This document shows positions 10,379 through 20,300 of a stretch of DNA of 64,000 nucleotides, piece by piece. Each line of letters starts with the position of its first letter. The first letter of the stretch is position 1. The notes beneath the pieces are model-generated. The model was not told where the DNA came from. It did not search any database and was given only the letters and a program-made list of their open reading frames with translations. The position numbers were made by a program, and so were the translations under genes. The DNA is from Craspedostauros australis (Eukaryota; Bacillariophyta; Bacillariophyceae; Mastogloiales; Achnanthaceae). The stretch lies in the NCBI GenBank assembly GCA_026770025.1, contig JAMXDE010000006.1:806001-870000 (forward strand), in the 5' to 3' direction.

Positions 10379-13183
10379 CTACTTGTGTTGTGTGCTATCG
10401 GCTGTTTGCACTGAAAGCATGGATGCCATGGCCCATGCCAGGCGTCCCAACTCTCGCGATTGGAGCTGGTCGAGGCCGGGCGTCGTTGATGGGTGCTTTG
10501 ATGATGATGATGATGATGATATTGATGTTGAAATCGATAGTGACGAGTCGGTGCCTGGACTGCTGATCAGGTCGATACTGGCGAGCGCAATCCAACGGAC
10601 CAACTCTACCAACCGTGAATCGTCTTCGCCGCTGTTCTTCTTCCCATCGCGTCGTTGTTCCTCGTACTTTGCCAACGCCCATGCAAGATTCGATAGTTCG
10701 CCACCTTCGAACCTCGAGATGCACGCTTTGCCTTTCGAATGCAACCCTCGGATGACGTTTTGCATGATCTGCTCCTGTAACGGATCATCGAGTTCTGTCA
10801 CTGCCCATGCCACGGTCGCCAAGTCGGAGGGCGTGAACATCAGCATTGCATCGTCAGCGTTTGGATCGGATGGTCGTAATGCAAGCAGATCGTCCGCCGG
10901 AGAGGCCGCATCGCTCTCCGTCACCACGATCTCCCTTTCCACCTTGACCGTCTCTCCACCTGCTGCGGCTTCCAGCAGTTTCTTCGCGTCCACCACCTCA
11001 ACTTCTTGGGTGCTGTGATGTGACATCGCAGGTGATGCTGAGTTGATTGTCAGGTTCTCGGTGACAATTTCGACGTCCATGTCGCTATCGCTGTCGCCAT
11101 CGCCAATAGGAGCGTCGACATCAGCTTCGTTGTCACGGTGATCACCGTCATCATCATTGTCCCCGTCATGATCATGATCCATATCTTCGCCAACATCAAC
11201 TTCGGTAGTCCCAGTGCTCCCTTGCTGTGTGCCTTGAGCTTCAGATCGCAGTAATGTTGCCGCGTCTACGACTTCCACAGTCGATGTCGATGTCGCTGTT
11301 ACTGCTGCTGGTGTTGGTGCTATTGGTGCTCCTGGAACTGTATTCCCAGCTGTCGTCGCACCCACGCTGGTGCCTTCCTGCAACCACCCGAGCAATCGAT
11401 CGAACGCCGTTTCACAAAGAACTACGGTCGTTTGTGACATTCCAAGATCATCGTTGTCACCTCCATGCGTTGCCATGGCCCAAATGATCTCCACAATTTC
11501 GTTCGCGGACAGCCAATCAATCAATGCGTCCTTCGATTCCAACTGGACGTTCGTGCTCGTGTCCAACGTCGATGCTTGCGATGGTGATCTTTTGGTGTCC
11601 GACTGCGCTGCATTGTTGTGCATCTCATCATCGCTGCCAACATCGACGCTCCTGCTATCGTCATCGTCATCATTTGTCGCCGCCGCCGCTGCTGCTTCTG
11701 CTGTTTCTGACCTTGCCAGTCGATCCACGACATCATTCCCACCGATCACTGTCGATGAGGCAGTGTCCTGCGCCTTCCTTCGCGCCTCCACGATATCTTG
11801 GCACAGAATCGAGGAACACGCCTGGAACAAGGACGGGCTTTGCAATCCAGTCCGCACATGCACGTGCGCGAAGGTCCACAGCGCCATGGCGGTGTCTTCC
11901 GCAAGCTCCTCTGCCAAGGCATCCAGCCGTTCTTCTGGCAGCTCTTCCACGATGGCAACATTCTCAAAAAGGTCCCCCGTCTTGAGCTGCTTGACGCGCG
12001 CCAGCAACAACTCTCGCACCCTCAACGACAACGCGATGAGAACATCCGACAGAGTCTCGCCGCCAAATCGGACGTTCCACTCCTCGTCGTTGGCGGCGCG
12101 CTGCAACGTGGCCAATCCCCATGCGGCGCGGCAAGCATCGCGCACGTTCAAGCCCTCGGTCTCTTCGGCATCGGCCTCGTCCTCATCTTCGTCGGAATCG
12201 TAGTCCGTCGACGCAGCATCTGCTGCGCGATGCGATGGCGTCATGGAAAGCCATTCGCGTTTGCGTTTGCGGACGTTGACGCCGGACACGATGCATTCCA
12301 CGAGCTGTTCGAATCGACGGTCCTTCGTGACATCTGCCGCCGATGACGCCGGTGGGTTTCCTGGTTGCGAATGAAACGGAGGATTGTATAAGACTTGATC
12401 GTACTGCCGACAAACTTGTGCCAAGGAACTCACGATGCAGGCAGCAATGCCAGAATCCACGTCGGACTTGGCGGACCGGATTCGCAGATTGACGTCTGGG
12501 GAGTGCTTGATGGCGGGCACTTTGGGTGCAAGGTAATGCAGGAATTTGCGAGGATGTGGTGGCAGTGGCCGTGCCATGCTGCTGCGGCTGCTGCTGCGAC
12601 CAGAGCTGCTGCTGGTGTTGGTTTCATCATCGCCGTCATCGCCGTCGTCGTCGTCGTCATCATCATCATCATCGTAGATGAGGTCTTCCAAATACTCGGC
12701 TCGTCTGGATGTGATGAGCGATCGAAGCTTGAGCGATTCTTTATTCTGCGACACGCCGGATCGCTTGCGCAAGTCGTCGAGCATGTCGTGCAGCCTCCGG
12801 GTCTTCCTTTGTGCGCTTGTTGTCGATGTTTCTGTGTTTGTCATTGCCGTTGTAGTTGTTGTCATTGTTGTCATTGTTGTCATTGTTGTCACTGTTGCTG
12901 CTGCTGCTGCTGCTTCTTGACGATCCTCTTCTGATCCATGTTGCGACGAGGACTCCAAAGCTCTAGGTGGAAGCTCAACATCCGCATCATCCAGATCATC
13001 CAGAACTTCCACAAGAGCATCGGCACCACCATCTGCGCCACCAGGCGTGACGACTCCCCAAGGTCGAAACCAGCTGGATGCCTCGCATAGTCGAAGCCCA
13101 GCCCACGATGCCGAAGGTGGCGACCACAGAAGAACGAAGACCACGAGCGGCTGTAGTCGTGATGGCATGATACGATTTTTCAT
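10379..13183 (-). CDS. Organelle-targeted helical-repeat protein (FASTK/OPR-like), 934 aa
   Basis: ATG 13183 is chosen because it begins a signal-like sequence (MPSRLQPLVVFVLLWSPPSA a few residues in); the frame extends upstream but only from a GTG. After a low-complexity acidic part (Asp and Thr/Met runs coded by GTC/ATC microsatellites, plus about 12,640-12,912) there are at least six copies of a helical motif centred on 'L…WA.A': DACRAAWGLATLQ, EDTAMALWTFAHV, EIVEIIWAMATHG, DLATVAWAVTELD, ELSNLAWALAKYE, ELGRLAWAMASML. This is the pattern of octatricopeptide and FASTK-type repeats, which bind RNA in plastids and mitochondria. I see no RAP domain at the end, so the gene may be truncated or continue through an intron. 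Role in organelle RNA processing is inferred. Confidence 0.7.
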   Translation of the reverse strand: MKNRIMPSRLQPLVVFVLLWSPPSASWAGLRLCEASSWFRPWGVVTPGGADGGADALVEVLDDLDDADVELPPRALESSSQHGSEEDRQEAAAAAATVTTMTTMTTMTTTTTAMTNTETSTTSAQRKTRRLHDMLDDLRKRSGVSQNKESLKLRSLITSRRAEYLEDLIYDDDDDDDDDDGDDGDDETNTSSSSGRSSSRSSMARPLPPHPRKFLHYLAPKVPAIKHSPDVNLRIRSAKSDVDSGIAACIVSSLAQVCRQYDQVLYNPPFHSQPGNPPASSAADVTKDRRFEQLVECIVSGVNVRKRKREWLSMTPSHRAADAASTDYDSDEDEDEADAEETEGLNVRDACRAAWGLATLQRAANDEEWNVRFGGETLSDVLIALSLRVRELLLARVKQLKTGDLFENVAIVEELPEERLDALAEELAEDTAMALWTFAHVHVRTGLQSPSLFQACSSILCQDIVEARRKAQDTASSTVIGGNDVVDRLARSETAEAAAAAATNDDDDDSRSVDVGSDDEMHNNAAQSDTKRSPSQASTLDTSTNVQLESKDALIDWLSANEIVEIIWAMATHGGDNDDLGMSQTTVVLCETAFDRLLGWLQEGTSVGATTAGNTVPGAPIAPTPAAVTATSTSTVEVVDAATLLRSEAQGTQQGSTGTTEVDVGEDMDHDHDGDNDDDGDHRDNEADVDAPIGDGDSDSDMDVEIVTENLTINSASPAMSHHSTQEVEVVDAKKLLEAAAGGETVKVEREIVVTESDAASPADDLLALRPSDPNADDAMLMFTPSDLATVAWAVTELDDPLQEQIMQNVIRGLHSKGKACISRFEGGELSNLAWALAKYEEQRRDGKKNSGEDDSRLVELVRWIALASIDLISSPGTDSSLSISTSISSSSSSSKHPSTTPGLDQLQSRELGRLAWAMASMLSVQTADSTQHK

Positions 13184-13297
13184 GGATCGACCGATCGATC
13201 GATGAAGCAGAGGAGGAGGAGGAGGAGGAGACTGAATTGGATGAATGGATGGAGCAGAGGCTGCCACCCTTGGAGATGAATGAGATGGCCCCAACAC

Positions 13298-14126
13298 TCT
13301 TCCACGACGAACTATGAAGTATGAGTGTTCTGCGATGCCATCACTCTCCTCTCTTTGTCATGCACGCAGCTCTTTCTTCACGTTGTGTCAAAGTCCGAAA
13401 AATTTGAGTTCTCATCACAACATGTCTCTCGCACCATGCGATGATTGGTCAACTGAATCGCACGTTGTGGGTCGTGGATAAGAACTTCACCTCCGGGTGA
13501 TGTTCTTTCAGTTCCTTCCATCTGGAACAATCTGCTCGGCTTCTCCCGGCAGATTCGCAGCGGAGCACTCCGTGGTTTATTTGTCGAAAGTAGAAAAAGA
13601 TGGATGGAGTAGTTCTGGGATCCGCGCTCTTGAGATCGACCCTGTAAGCGTTCGATTCCGATCATACTCACACTTTGACAATGGACTATTGTGCGACAGC
13701 ATCTTCTTTCCGATGGCACCGTCCCTACATTTCGGAACCACATTCTCTGGTCAACAATCAATGTATCCGTGCTTCTGAGCGTATCATGTTCATTCTGTCA
13801 AAAAGAGCTTGGTGCGTGCCTATTATGGTAATGGTATTCGGTTGGATCTTGAACTCACAAGTGTTGACATGGCGACATGGCATCGAGCGTGTGCTCTAAT
13901 ACTCCGCTGTATTGTCCTCTGCAGGTCTTCCATCACGCTACATCGCAGCATTAGTCGTGTCGCATTGCATTGCAGTTGGCGCCCTGTTCGCTTGATCTCA
14001 TTTCAATCCATGACATGTCATTACATGCCACCTCGTTGCATTCAATCGCACCCAACTATTGTATCGCACGTACTCTACGAGCACGTCCAATTGTGTCGCA
14101 TTCCACGAGCATGGTGTTCAGCCCAT
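13298..14126. other. Intergenic stretch
   Basis: Holds the promoter side of the repeat-protein gene and the 3' flank of the 151-residue plastid protein gene. A 127-codon minus-strand frame (13378-13761) is open but does not look like protein. Nothing else seen. Confidence 0.3.
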
Positions 14127-14582
14127 TCACGATTGCCATGGGAACTTGAATCCGCCCTCCTTGCGTTTCTGCTCCTTCTCGAGATCCTCTGGATCCACCC
14201 ATCCCGATTCGAAGTACGGCATGGAGGTCTGCTTGCTCTTGCCGTCCTCGTCGACGAGGTTGTTGGCCTCCAACGAGAACATGAACTTGCCCGATTCCTC
14301 ATCGACGCCCTGGAAGTCCCCCAGGAAGGGCGCGCCCATGCCGGCTGTGATGAGCTGCGCAAGCCCCTTCAGGTCCATCTTCTTCTTGGGGATGGCATCT
14401 TCGCCGTCCTTGTCGTCATCGTTCTTGGATTGGAAGGTCGGGATTCCGAATGCCAGGCTCGTGCTGGTGGAATGTTGCACCGCTGCGTTGGTCCTGCTGG
14501 ATGGCGATGGGGCGAAGGCTTGGACTTGGCAGCATGTGCCAATGACGGCGGCCATGGCCAGGGTGTTGATCTGCGACTTCAT
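14127..14582 (-). CDS. Plastid-targeted protein of unknown function, 151 aa
   Basis: ATG 14582 gives MKSQINTLAMAAVIGTCCQ then VQAFAPSPSS, a textbook diatom bipartite plastid presequence (signal peptide with cleavage at A-F-A-P and a Ser-rich transit peptide). The upstream open frame has no ATG start and is leader. The mature part has a compact, well-ordered core: MDLKGLAQLITAGMGAPFLG, then a segment with FSLEANNLVDEDGKSKQT and PYFESGWVDPEDLEKEQKRK. I know of no function; it looks like a small conserved stromal protein of diatoms and related algae. It is transcribed away from PGR5, with 655 bases between the two starts. Confidence 0.8.
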   Translation of the reverse strand: MKSQINTLAMAAVIGTCCQVQAFAPSPSSRTNAAVQHSTSTSLAFGIPTFQSKNDDDKDGEDAIPKKKMDLKGLAQLITAGMGAPFLGDFQGVDEESGKFMFSLEANNLVDEDGKSKQTSMPYFESGWVDPEDLEKEQKRKEGGFKFPWQS

Positions 14583-15237
14583 GATGCTGCTGGGTGTGTG
14601 ACGGTGGATCTGCTCGTTCCAGATTCTGGATTGTTCTCTTTCTTCTGAGTGGAATGCTACTGCTTCTGCTTCTCGTTCCGTTTGTTGGTGGGCACTCCGA
14701 GAATACTCGTATCGGGCACGCCCCGTGCGCATGGCGACACGTGGGATACTCATTGCACCATTGTCATCAACACCGCCAGCACCACACCAGCACCATCGCC
14801 GTGGCCGGCGACGCCACCGAGGTTGGACGCCATCTTGCCTGTTGTCGGTCTTTTGTCGCGGTTTCAATTTGTGACATCAACTAGGGACTGGATTGGTTCA
14901 ACAGTCGACGTCATCATGCTGAGTCACGAGCGATGAGCTTGCCAACACAACACGTCACACAACAAACAGGCTCGAAACAGATCGAACAACCAAACCAAAA
15001 CGAAGCAAGAGAGACAGATGACGATCGTTGCAGTGATGTTTGTGGCGATTGTGTGTACGATGATGACGATGTCTGGTTTGTGTGGATCGTCGCTCGACGC
15101 ATCGGGTGCTTTTCTCCACCTTCGCGATTCACCGGAGAGGCTCACACCAGGCTCCGCAACCCATTGGTACCGACGCCAGAACCCATAACATCACACCATC
15201 CCAAGATACATCACAGCACATCACAACAGACAGCACC
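14583..15237. promoter_or_regulatory. Shared divergent promoter region of two plastid-protein genes
   Basis: 655 bases between the start codons of the 151-residue plastid protein (left) and PGR5 (right). The part next to PGR5 is CA-rich, as expected for a leader. No single site stands out. Co-regulation is an inference from the arrangement. Confidence 0.4.
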
Positions 15238-15630
15238 ATGAAGACCATCTCCATCGCCCTCCTCCTCGCCCTGATCGTGGCATCCGCCAACGCCTTCGTC
15301 GTCTCCAGCCAGCAGGGATCCGCATTCGTCATCTCCCAGAGACAGCGGGCCTCCACCACGGCCGCCGTCGCCGCTCCGCTGCCACGCACAGGCGCCTCCA
15401 GCCTGCACATGGGCGGCAAGAACGCCAAGTTCGGCATCTTCTCGCCTGCCGTCTACGGCGCCAAGGTCGTCCTGGGAACACCACGTTTGAACAAGCTGCG
15501 CGGAAAGGGAATCTCCCTGCACAGCCAGGCCATTGGTGAATTCTGCGAATGGGCCGGTGCCTACCACCTCCGAACCCGTCTCATCAAGCTCGCCAAGACC
15601 AACGGAGACACCCTCGGATTCCTGGTCTAA
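15238..15630 (+). CDS. PGR5: PGR5, cyclic electron flow regulator, 130 aa
   Basis: ATG 15238 begins a signal peptide (MKTISIALLLALIVASANAF, cleavage at A-F) and transit peptide. The mature part matches plant PGR5 closely at its end: GKGISLHSQAIGEFCEWAG then RLIKLAKTNGDTLGFLV, compared with the LRGKAIALHSQ…EFC…LIRLAKKNGERLGFL of Arabidopsis that I recall. PGR5 is a small peripheral thylakoid/stromal protein needed for ferredoxin-dependent cyclic electron flow around photosystem I and for building the proton gradient. Length after processing is that of the family. An ATG-less upstream extension of the frame is leader. Transcribed divergently from another plastid-protein gene. Confidence 0.93.
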   Translation: MKTISIALLLALIVASANAFVVSSQQGSAFVISQRQRASTTAAVAAPLPRTGASSLHMGGKNAKFGIFSPAVYGAKVVLGTPRLNKLRGKGISLHSQAIGEFCEWAGAYHLRTRLIKLAKTNGDTLGFLV

Positions 15631-16189
15631 ATCCTATCGTTGTCAACGCCTTCGAGCCCTGCGTTGACACGGAACGTCATAGATCGTGCTCGAGTACGAC
15701 AATCATTGGGCACAGGCGCAGTACCATTCCATCCATGCCACACTCGTCGGCGATGTGCCCAGTCCGCTGTCCAAGAGCGTGGCAGAACTCGTTCAGCATA
15801 CTGCGAGCAGCGTGATCTGTTGACCATTCCATGCCTTTGCTCTACTCTAGTCGAATCGTGGGATTGATCCAAGCGTACCAAACAATGATCCCTGGATGCC
15901 ATCGCACTCGTGCGGCAGCCACGGTCCTTGGTTGCGACGCATGCGATGATGGATCTTTTTGTCGCTTCCCTTGCTGACGAAATCCATGAAATTGCACCAA
16001 GGCAACCACGCAGCCATCATCGTCGTCGTCGTCGTCACACAAGACACAGTGGTCCCAAAGCGCTATCTTTCGTCCGGGGACGTCAGATAGTACATATCAT
16101 TCCACAACTCTAAAGCTAAACAAAACACACATAAAGCAAACGAAAGTACGAGCACGCGTACTACTCGACACCATGTTCACTACCCCACC
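15631..16189. other. Intergenic stretch between convergent genes
   Basis: PGR5 and UBA2 run towards each other here. No gene or repeat seen; 3' untranslated regions of both are expected. Confidence 0.3.
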
Positions 16190-18223
16190 CTAATCAATCA
16201 TGATGACTTCATCTGCGGCTGGCCCCGTCCTGGCTCTCTTCGCTGCAGGCTTGAGGTCGCCATCACCGTTGTCATCATCCAGCGTTCTCTTCTCTCCTGT
16301 GGTGATTTCGATGGGATCATCGTCGATGATGCAGATATCGTCGTCGTCGTCCGCTGCCGCAATAGGAACGGCAGCAGGCTTCGAATCCGGTGCTTCTGCC
16401 CCCTCTTCCTTCTTGCTGTCATCTTCGCCTGCAGGCTTTGCAGGCGTGGCCTTCGGCACCTCACCACCAACAACGAAGGGCATGTCCTCGGCGGATTTGC
16501 CTTCCTCCCAGGTCTCCTTGTGGACGATGGAGACTTGGATCGTCAGATCTTGCGAGAAATCCTCCATCTCCACCACCGTCCCGTGCTGGATGCCACCGCA
16601 TGGCAGGTCCGTGATCTGCTTCTTCAGATTGGGTTCGTACGATTCCTGGTCGGACCCTTCCCCTTCCTCCCAAATCACATCGCCCTGCAGCATGACGGTG
16701 GGCTGCTCGAATCCGAGCCGGCCTTTGGCGACGATGCTCAGCAATTGGCCCAGCGTCCATTGCTTCGTATTCAGCGTCAATGGCACGACAGCGCTGCGGC
16801 ACACGAAGCACTTGGGGTTCTGACCCTCCAGCGCGCTGGCCGTCACGTACAGGCCGTTGCGGGTTTTGTTGCGGACGCAGTTGACGTACTTGGAATGCGG
16901 CTTGAGATCGAGCTCGCTCTTGTCCTTGCCGTTCTTCGCGTTGTCCATCTGCGCCTTGAGGATCTTGTAGACTTGCAACATCTGCAATCCAGCGCAGATG
17001 GCGTTGGTGGTGGCGATGGCCGGGATGATGTTGCCCGCGATGCCCTTGGCGCTGTAGATCGATTGCAACGGCTCGATGCCAAACACCGCCGATCTCAGGT
17101 TGGCGGCGGCGGTGACGAATCGCATGCACAGATCGTCATCCTTGTCGAACTCCTGCAGCAGCTCATCGCCATTCCTCGTGACGGCTTCCAGCAGACACTT
17201 GACGATCTCAACAACGCACTGCTTTGGTTGCCAAATCGATTCGGTGTCACGGGATGGCGCCATGCTGGATGCCAGTTCCTCGTCCACCATGGTCTTGGAC
17301 AGCACATCAGCTTGCTCCAAGGGCTTGGGAGTCTTCTTCGCGGTCTTGTATTTGTCCATCCCCAGCTGCTTGTCGATCTCGGTCTTGTACAGCGCCACCA
17401 GCAGTTCCTGGATGTCGTCCTTCATCTTGCCACTGGCCGCACCTGCATCTGCGTTCTTGGGTTCGTCGCCACCGCCCCCCGCAGCAGAGGTCGCAAGGAC
17501 ATGCGATCGCACACGTTCTACCACCGCCATGTAGGTGCTCTTTTCGGAGTCTTCGGCGGACGTGTCCTCAAAGAGCATGCTCTCCTCGACCTTGTGGTGG
17601 AAGAGCAGCTTGTAGAGCTCCTTCGCCCAAACGATGGTGTGGACTGGCATGCTGGGCGTCGATCGGATGGTGCAGATGGGGTAGACCTTCTGCGTCTCCT
17701 GCGTCGTGCACTCGTAGCACGCCACGTGGCTAGGCTTGTGAATGACGGTGACCTGGCCGAGGTAGCCCGTGGTCCCGGCCTCGATGAGCGGCACCCCCGC
17801 AGCCAGGCAGAGGCGGTTGACACGCCGACGCGCCTCCACGTTGTCCAAGGCGTTGAGGACGAGGTGGAACTGCGACACGAAGGGCACGTTGAACTTGGCG
17901 TTGTCGCAGACGTTGCCATGATGAGCGATGTACTTGGCCGAGCCATCGCCGATCATCTCCTGCGCCACTTCGCAAGCGACGGTGCACTTGGGCATGCCGA
18001 CGTGCTTGCCGCGGAACAGCAGCTGCCGGTTGAGGTTGGACACGTCGATGGTGTCCAGGTCGATCACCTCCACGTGCCGGAAGCCGCTCAGCGACAGATC
18101 CTTGAGCAGCTCGCAGCCGATGCCGCCGCTGCCCACCAGCAGGATCTTGGAGGATTGGATGTTCTCCACCTGGCTGTCGCCAAACGCGCGTTTCAGCGCG
18201 GAGACTGGGTTGATGGAGGCCAT
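16190..18223 (-). CDS. UBA2: SUMO-activating enzyme subunit 2 (UBA2/SAE2), 677 aa
   Basis: ATG 18223 gives MASINPVSALKRAFGDSQVE; the frame is open further upstream but only from a TTG, and that part includes a CT/GA microsatellite (plus 18248-18262), so it is leader. The ATP-binding loop GSGGIG is at residues 31-36, followed by DLDTIDVSNLNRQLLF, the diagnostic E1 adenylation segment. Zinc ligands are C169 and C172 (CYEC) with the second pair in CFVC; the catalytic cysteine is C184 in CTIRSTPS, which corresponds to Cys173 of human UBA2. A ubiquitin-fold region and an acidic tail ending in DDDDDICIIDDDPIEI and a Lys/Arg-rich stretch follow, the latter a likely nuclear signal. With SAE1 it activates SUMO. 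Length is close to the family norm and no intron is needed. Confidence 0.95.
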   Translation of the reverse strand: MASINPVSALKRAFGDSQVENIQSSKILLVGSGGIGCELLKDLSLSGFRHVEVIDLDTIDVSNLNRQLLFRGKHVGMPKCTVACEVAQEMIGDGSAKYIAHHGNVCDNAKFNVPFVSQFHLVLNALDNVEARRRVNRLCLAAGVPLIEAGTTGYLGQVTVIHKPSHVACYECTTQETQKVYPICTIRSTPSMPVHTIVWAKELYKLLFHHKVEESMLFEDTSAEDSEKSTYMAVVERVRSHVLATSAAGGGGDEPKNADAGAASGKMKDDIQELLVALYKTEIDKQLGMDKYKTAKKTPKPLEQADVLSKTMVDEELASSMAPSRDTESIWQPKQCVVEIVKCLLEAVTRNGDELLQEFDKDDDLCMRFVTAAANLRSAVFGIEPLQSIYSAKGIAGNIIPAIATTNAICAGLQMLQVYKILKAQMDNAKNGKDKSELDLKPHSKYVNCVRNKTRNGLYVTASALEGQNPKCFVCRSAVVPLTLNTKQWTLGQLLSIVAKGRLGFEQPTVMLQGDVIWEEGEGSDQESYEPNLKKQITDLPCGGIQHGTVVEMEDFSQDLTIQVSIVHKETWEEGKSAEDMPFVVGGEVPKATPAKPAGEDDSKKEEGAEAPDSKPAAVPIAAADDDDDICIIDDDPIEITTGEKRTLDDDNGDGDLKPAAKRARTGPAADEVIMID

Positions 18224-18786
18224 GGCGCTTTGGCGTTTGCGCAAGGAGAAAGAGAGAGAGAGAGGGAGCCGAGTGCAGATCCTGAGACAGTTGTCCCGTC
18301 TTGGTCTTGCGCCGAGGGGGAGAGTTCGAGCAGATGTGTGCTTCTGGGCTCCTGCTCGTGCGAGTACGACTGTTGTTGGCGTTTGTGTCGTTGATGTTGT
18401 TGCCAAGGTTGCTCTTTGTGGTTGTGTGCATCACGATTTCTGGGTTTGGTCGCCTGTTGGTTGTTTTGCCACCGACACAGGTTTCACTCGCTAGCCACCA
18501 AGCAGCGTAGCTTTTCGCGAGACGGAGACGTGGATGAATTCGAAATCAGAGGGTTTCGAAGATTTAACCGTTTCCACTCACGCATTTGCATTCAGTCCTG
18601 ACCAATGATACTGTCAAAGGCAAGCAATTCGAAACTAGATTGGGAATCAGTTCAGAACATTCCGTCGAGAACGCTTCACCAAAACGTGCAACACCAGAAA
18701 CCAGAACTCGGCAAACCACTCGTCAAGAGAGCAAAGAACAGTAGAGCAGAGTGGATTAGGGTACGGCAGAGCATGATGGAGCACAA

Positions 18787-18918
18787 GGAAGATTGTTGAT
18801 TGGCAGTTCCGAAATGCGCACCCACAAGCAGAGGTACGACCTCCAGGTCGCAGTTGATGCACTCACGATAACACTAGTTGTGGAGTGTTTTTTGAGTTTT
18901 ACTCGTGATGAGTCGTGA
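18787..18918 (+). pseudogene. Exon-like fragment sharing 48 bp with 28,429-28,476
   Basis: An open 43-codon stretch ending in TGA at 18918 contains LQVAVDALTITLVVE. The 48 bases 18839-18886 are a perfect inverted copy of 28429-28476, where the same residues are read on the minus strand in the same frame. Outside the 48 bases the two places do not match. In both copies the sequence ACCTCCAG precedes the shared codons and could be a splice acceptor, so this may be a duplicated exon edge. No intact gene can be drawn here. Confidence 0.4.
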
Positions 18919-19139
18919 TAAAGTAGACTAAATTAGAGCACACCCAAAACCATCCAAACAACTGCTTATGATGTTATATCTCAACAACGCACCATTTAAA
19001 ATTAAAACTAGACAGTTCATTCGGACGCTTGGCTATCGTTTATTCTGAATATCTTAGTTAAATTTGTATGAACTTTATTTTTAATGTCGTTTTGGCTTGC
19101 TGTCTGTCAGGTGGTGGGTGCAAAAAATTCTCGATGGCA

Positions 19140-20300
19140 CCATGCTGCCCTACCTTCAGCACCCATGATCATCATTATCATCCCTGGCATTTTCACAATC
19201 TGCGCACCACACTGGCTCCGGATACCCCCCATCTATCCACTCCATGAAGATCCTGCGCAGATAGCCGCATCTCATACTCCAAACTGTCCCTGCACTGAAA
19301 CGCAGAATTTTCGAACACCCGATTCCGACACGGATGCCGTTCGGATTTGGATCCGTATCTCGTCGATACGATCCTTGCAGCTCCTTCACATGCCCCTCAT
19401 GCGTTCCCACATTCTCTGGCGACACACTGATGTGTTCAGAATGGGTGGGGCGCTCATACCTCCAAAGGTGCACCTCCATGTGATGATGCCGTCATGATGT
19501 TTTTCCGACACCCAAAAAAATCCCTTTCGTGTGCATCCCAGGCTGCAGCCTCTTCCAGACCGTATCTGCGCAGGATACTTCGCCATGGCCATCTTGAGTT
19601 GATTCCTAACACATCTTGAATGGGTGGTTTGGCGATATGGGTGACTTTTCAATGGCACCCATCACCAGCGAAGTCACGTGATGTGTCCGCCGCCACCCGC
19701 CAAAAAACTCTTGCCCGCCACTTGTTTCTTGCGGAGGGCACCTTCCAGGCCACCCCCGACCCTCAAACTTCGTGTGCATCTTCACCGTATCCTCTTGGAT
19801 ACGTCTTGCCCATCCATGGTCGTTGGAATGGCCTGTGCATTCCAGGCAGAGACCATATCCAATGAGCATATTTTCCTCCGAATCGTGCCGTGTGCGCGTG
19901 GGCCTGCCACGGCCCCAAATAAGCCAAGATGACATCCCGCTCTCGCTCATCCACCAAACTTTCCATGGCGGTTCCGCCTATGCCCTCAGATCTTGCACTG
20001 GACCGCTGGTTGTGGCAGTGCCGTCGATGCCATTCGACAGCGCTTGTGGAGTTTTGTTGTGTTTCTCCATTGTCGTGTTGTTGTGTTGTGTTTGGTGTTC
20101 TCAAACAGTTTTTGCTGTTGGGGGCCATGGAGATTAATCACAATTCTACCAAATGCGCCCATCAATGAGAACACTTTGCGAGTCCCGAATTGCACCTCCA
20201 TTCCACAACGACACAGCGAAGGCACAAAATCCTCCTCACAAAATGGACAACGGAAACATTGCGCATCTGCGACGAGCTGCTGTTGATTCTCTGCTGCTTG
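19140..20300 (-). pseudogene. Decayed unidentified coding region with Cys-rich start
   Basis: On the minus strand near 20,280-20,200 an open frame reads CFRCPFCEEDFVPSLCRCG, a cluster of Cys pairs like a zinc finger, followed by KVFSLMGAFGRIVIN. Further down several overlapping frames are each open for 80-120 codons (19763-20128, 19606-19950, 19386-19658, 19156-19479) with Trp, His and Cys in protein-like spacing, as expected for a gene that has lost its frame repeatedly. I cannot name the family. A mobile-element origin is possible. Confidence 0.3.

Noticed and set aside
12395-12934. 179-codon plus-strand frame with many Val, Ile and Cys
   Set aside because: Antisense to the Asp- and Thr-coding microsatellites of the repeat-protein gene; looks like a membrane protein only by chance.
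13378-13761. 127-codon minus-strand frame
   Set aside because: No motif, no protein-like composition; probably chance.
14583-14867. N-terminal extension of the 151-residue plastid protein
   Set aside because: No ATG start in the extension, and it would bury the signal peptide.
16520-18394. 624-codon open frame on the plus strand
   Set aside because: It lies exactly antisense to UBA2, whose identity is certain; a shadow of its codon use.
18224-18406. 61-residue N-terminal extension of UBA2
   Set aside because: Begins at TTG and is unlike any UBA2; the ATG at 18223 gives the family-typical start.
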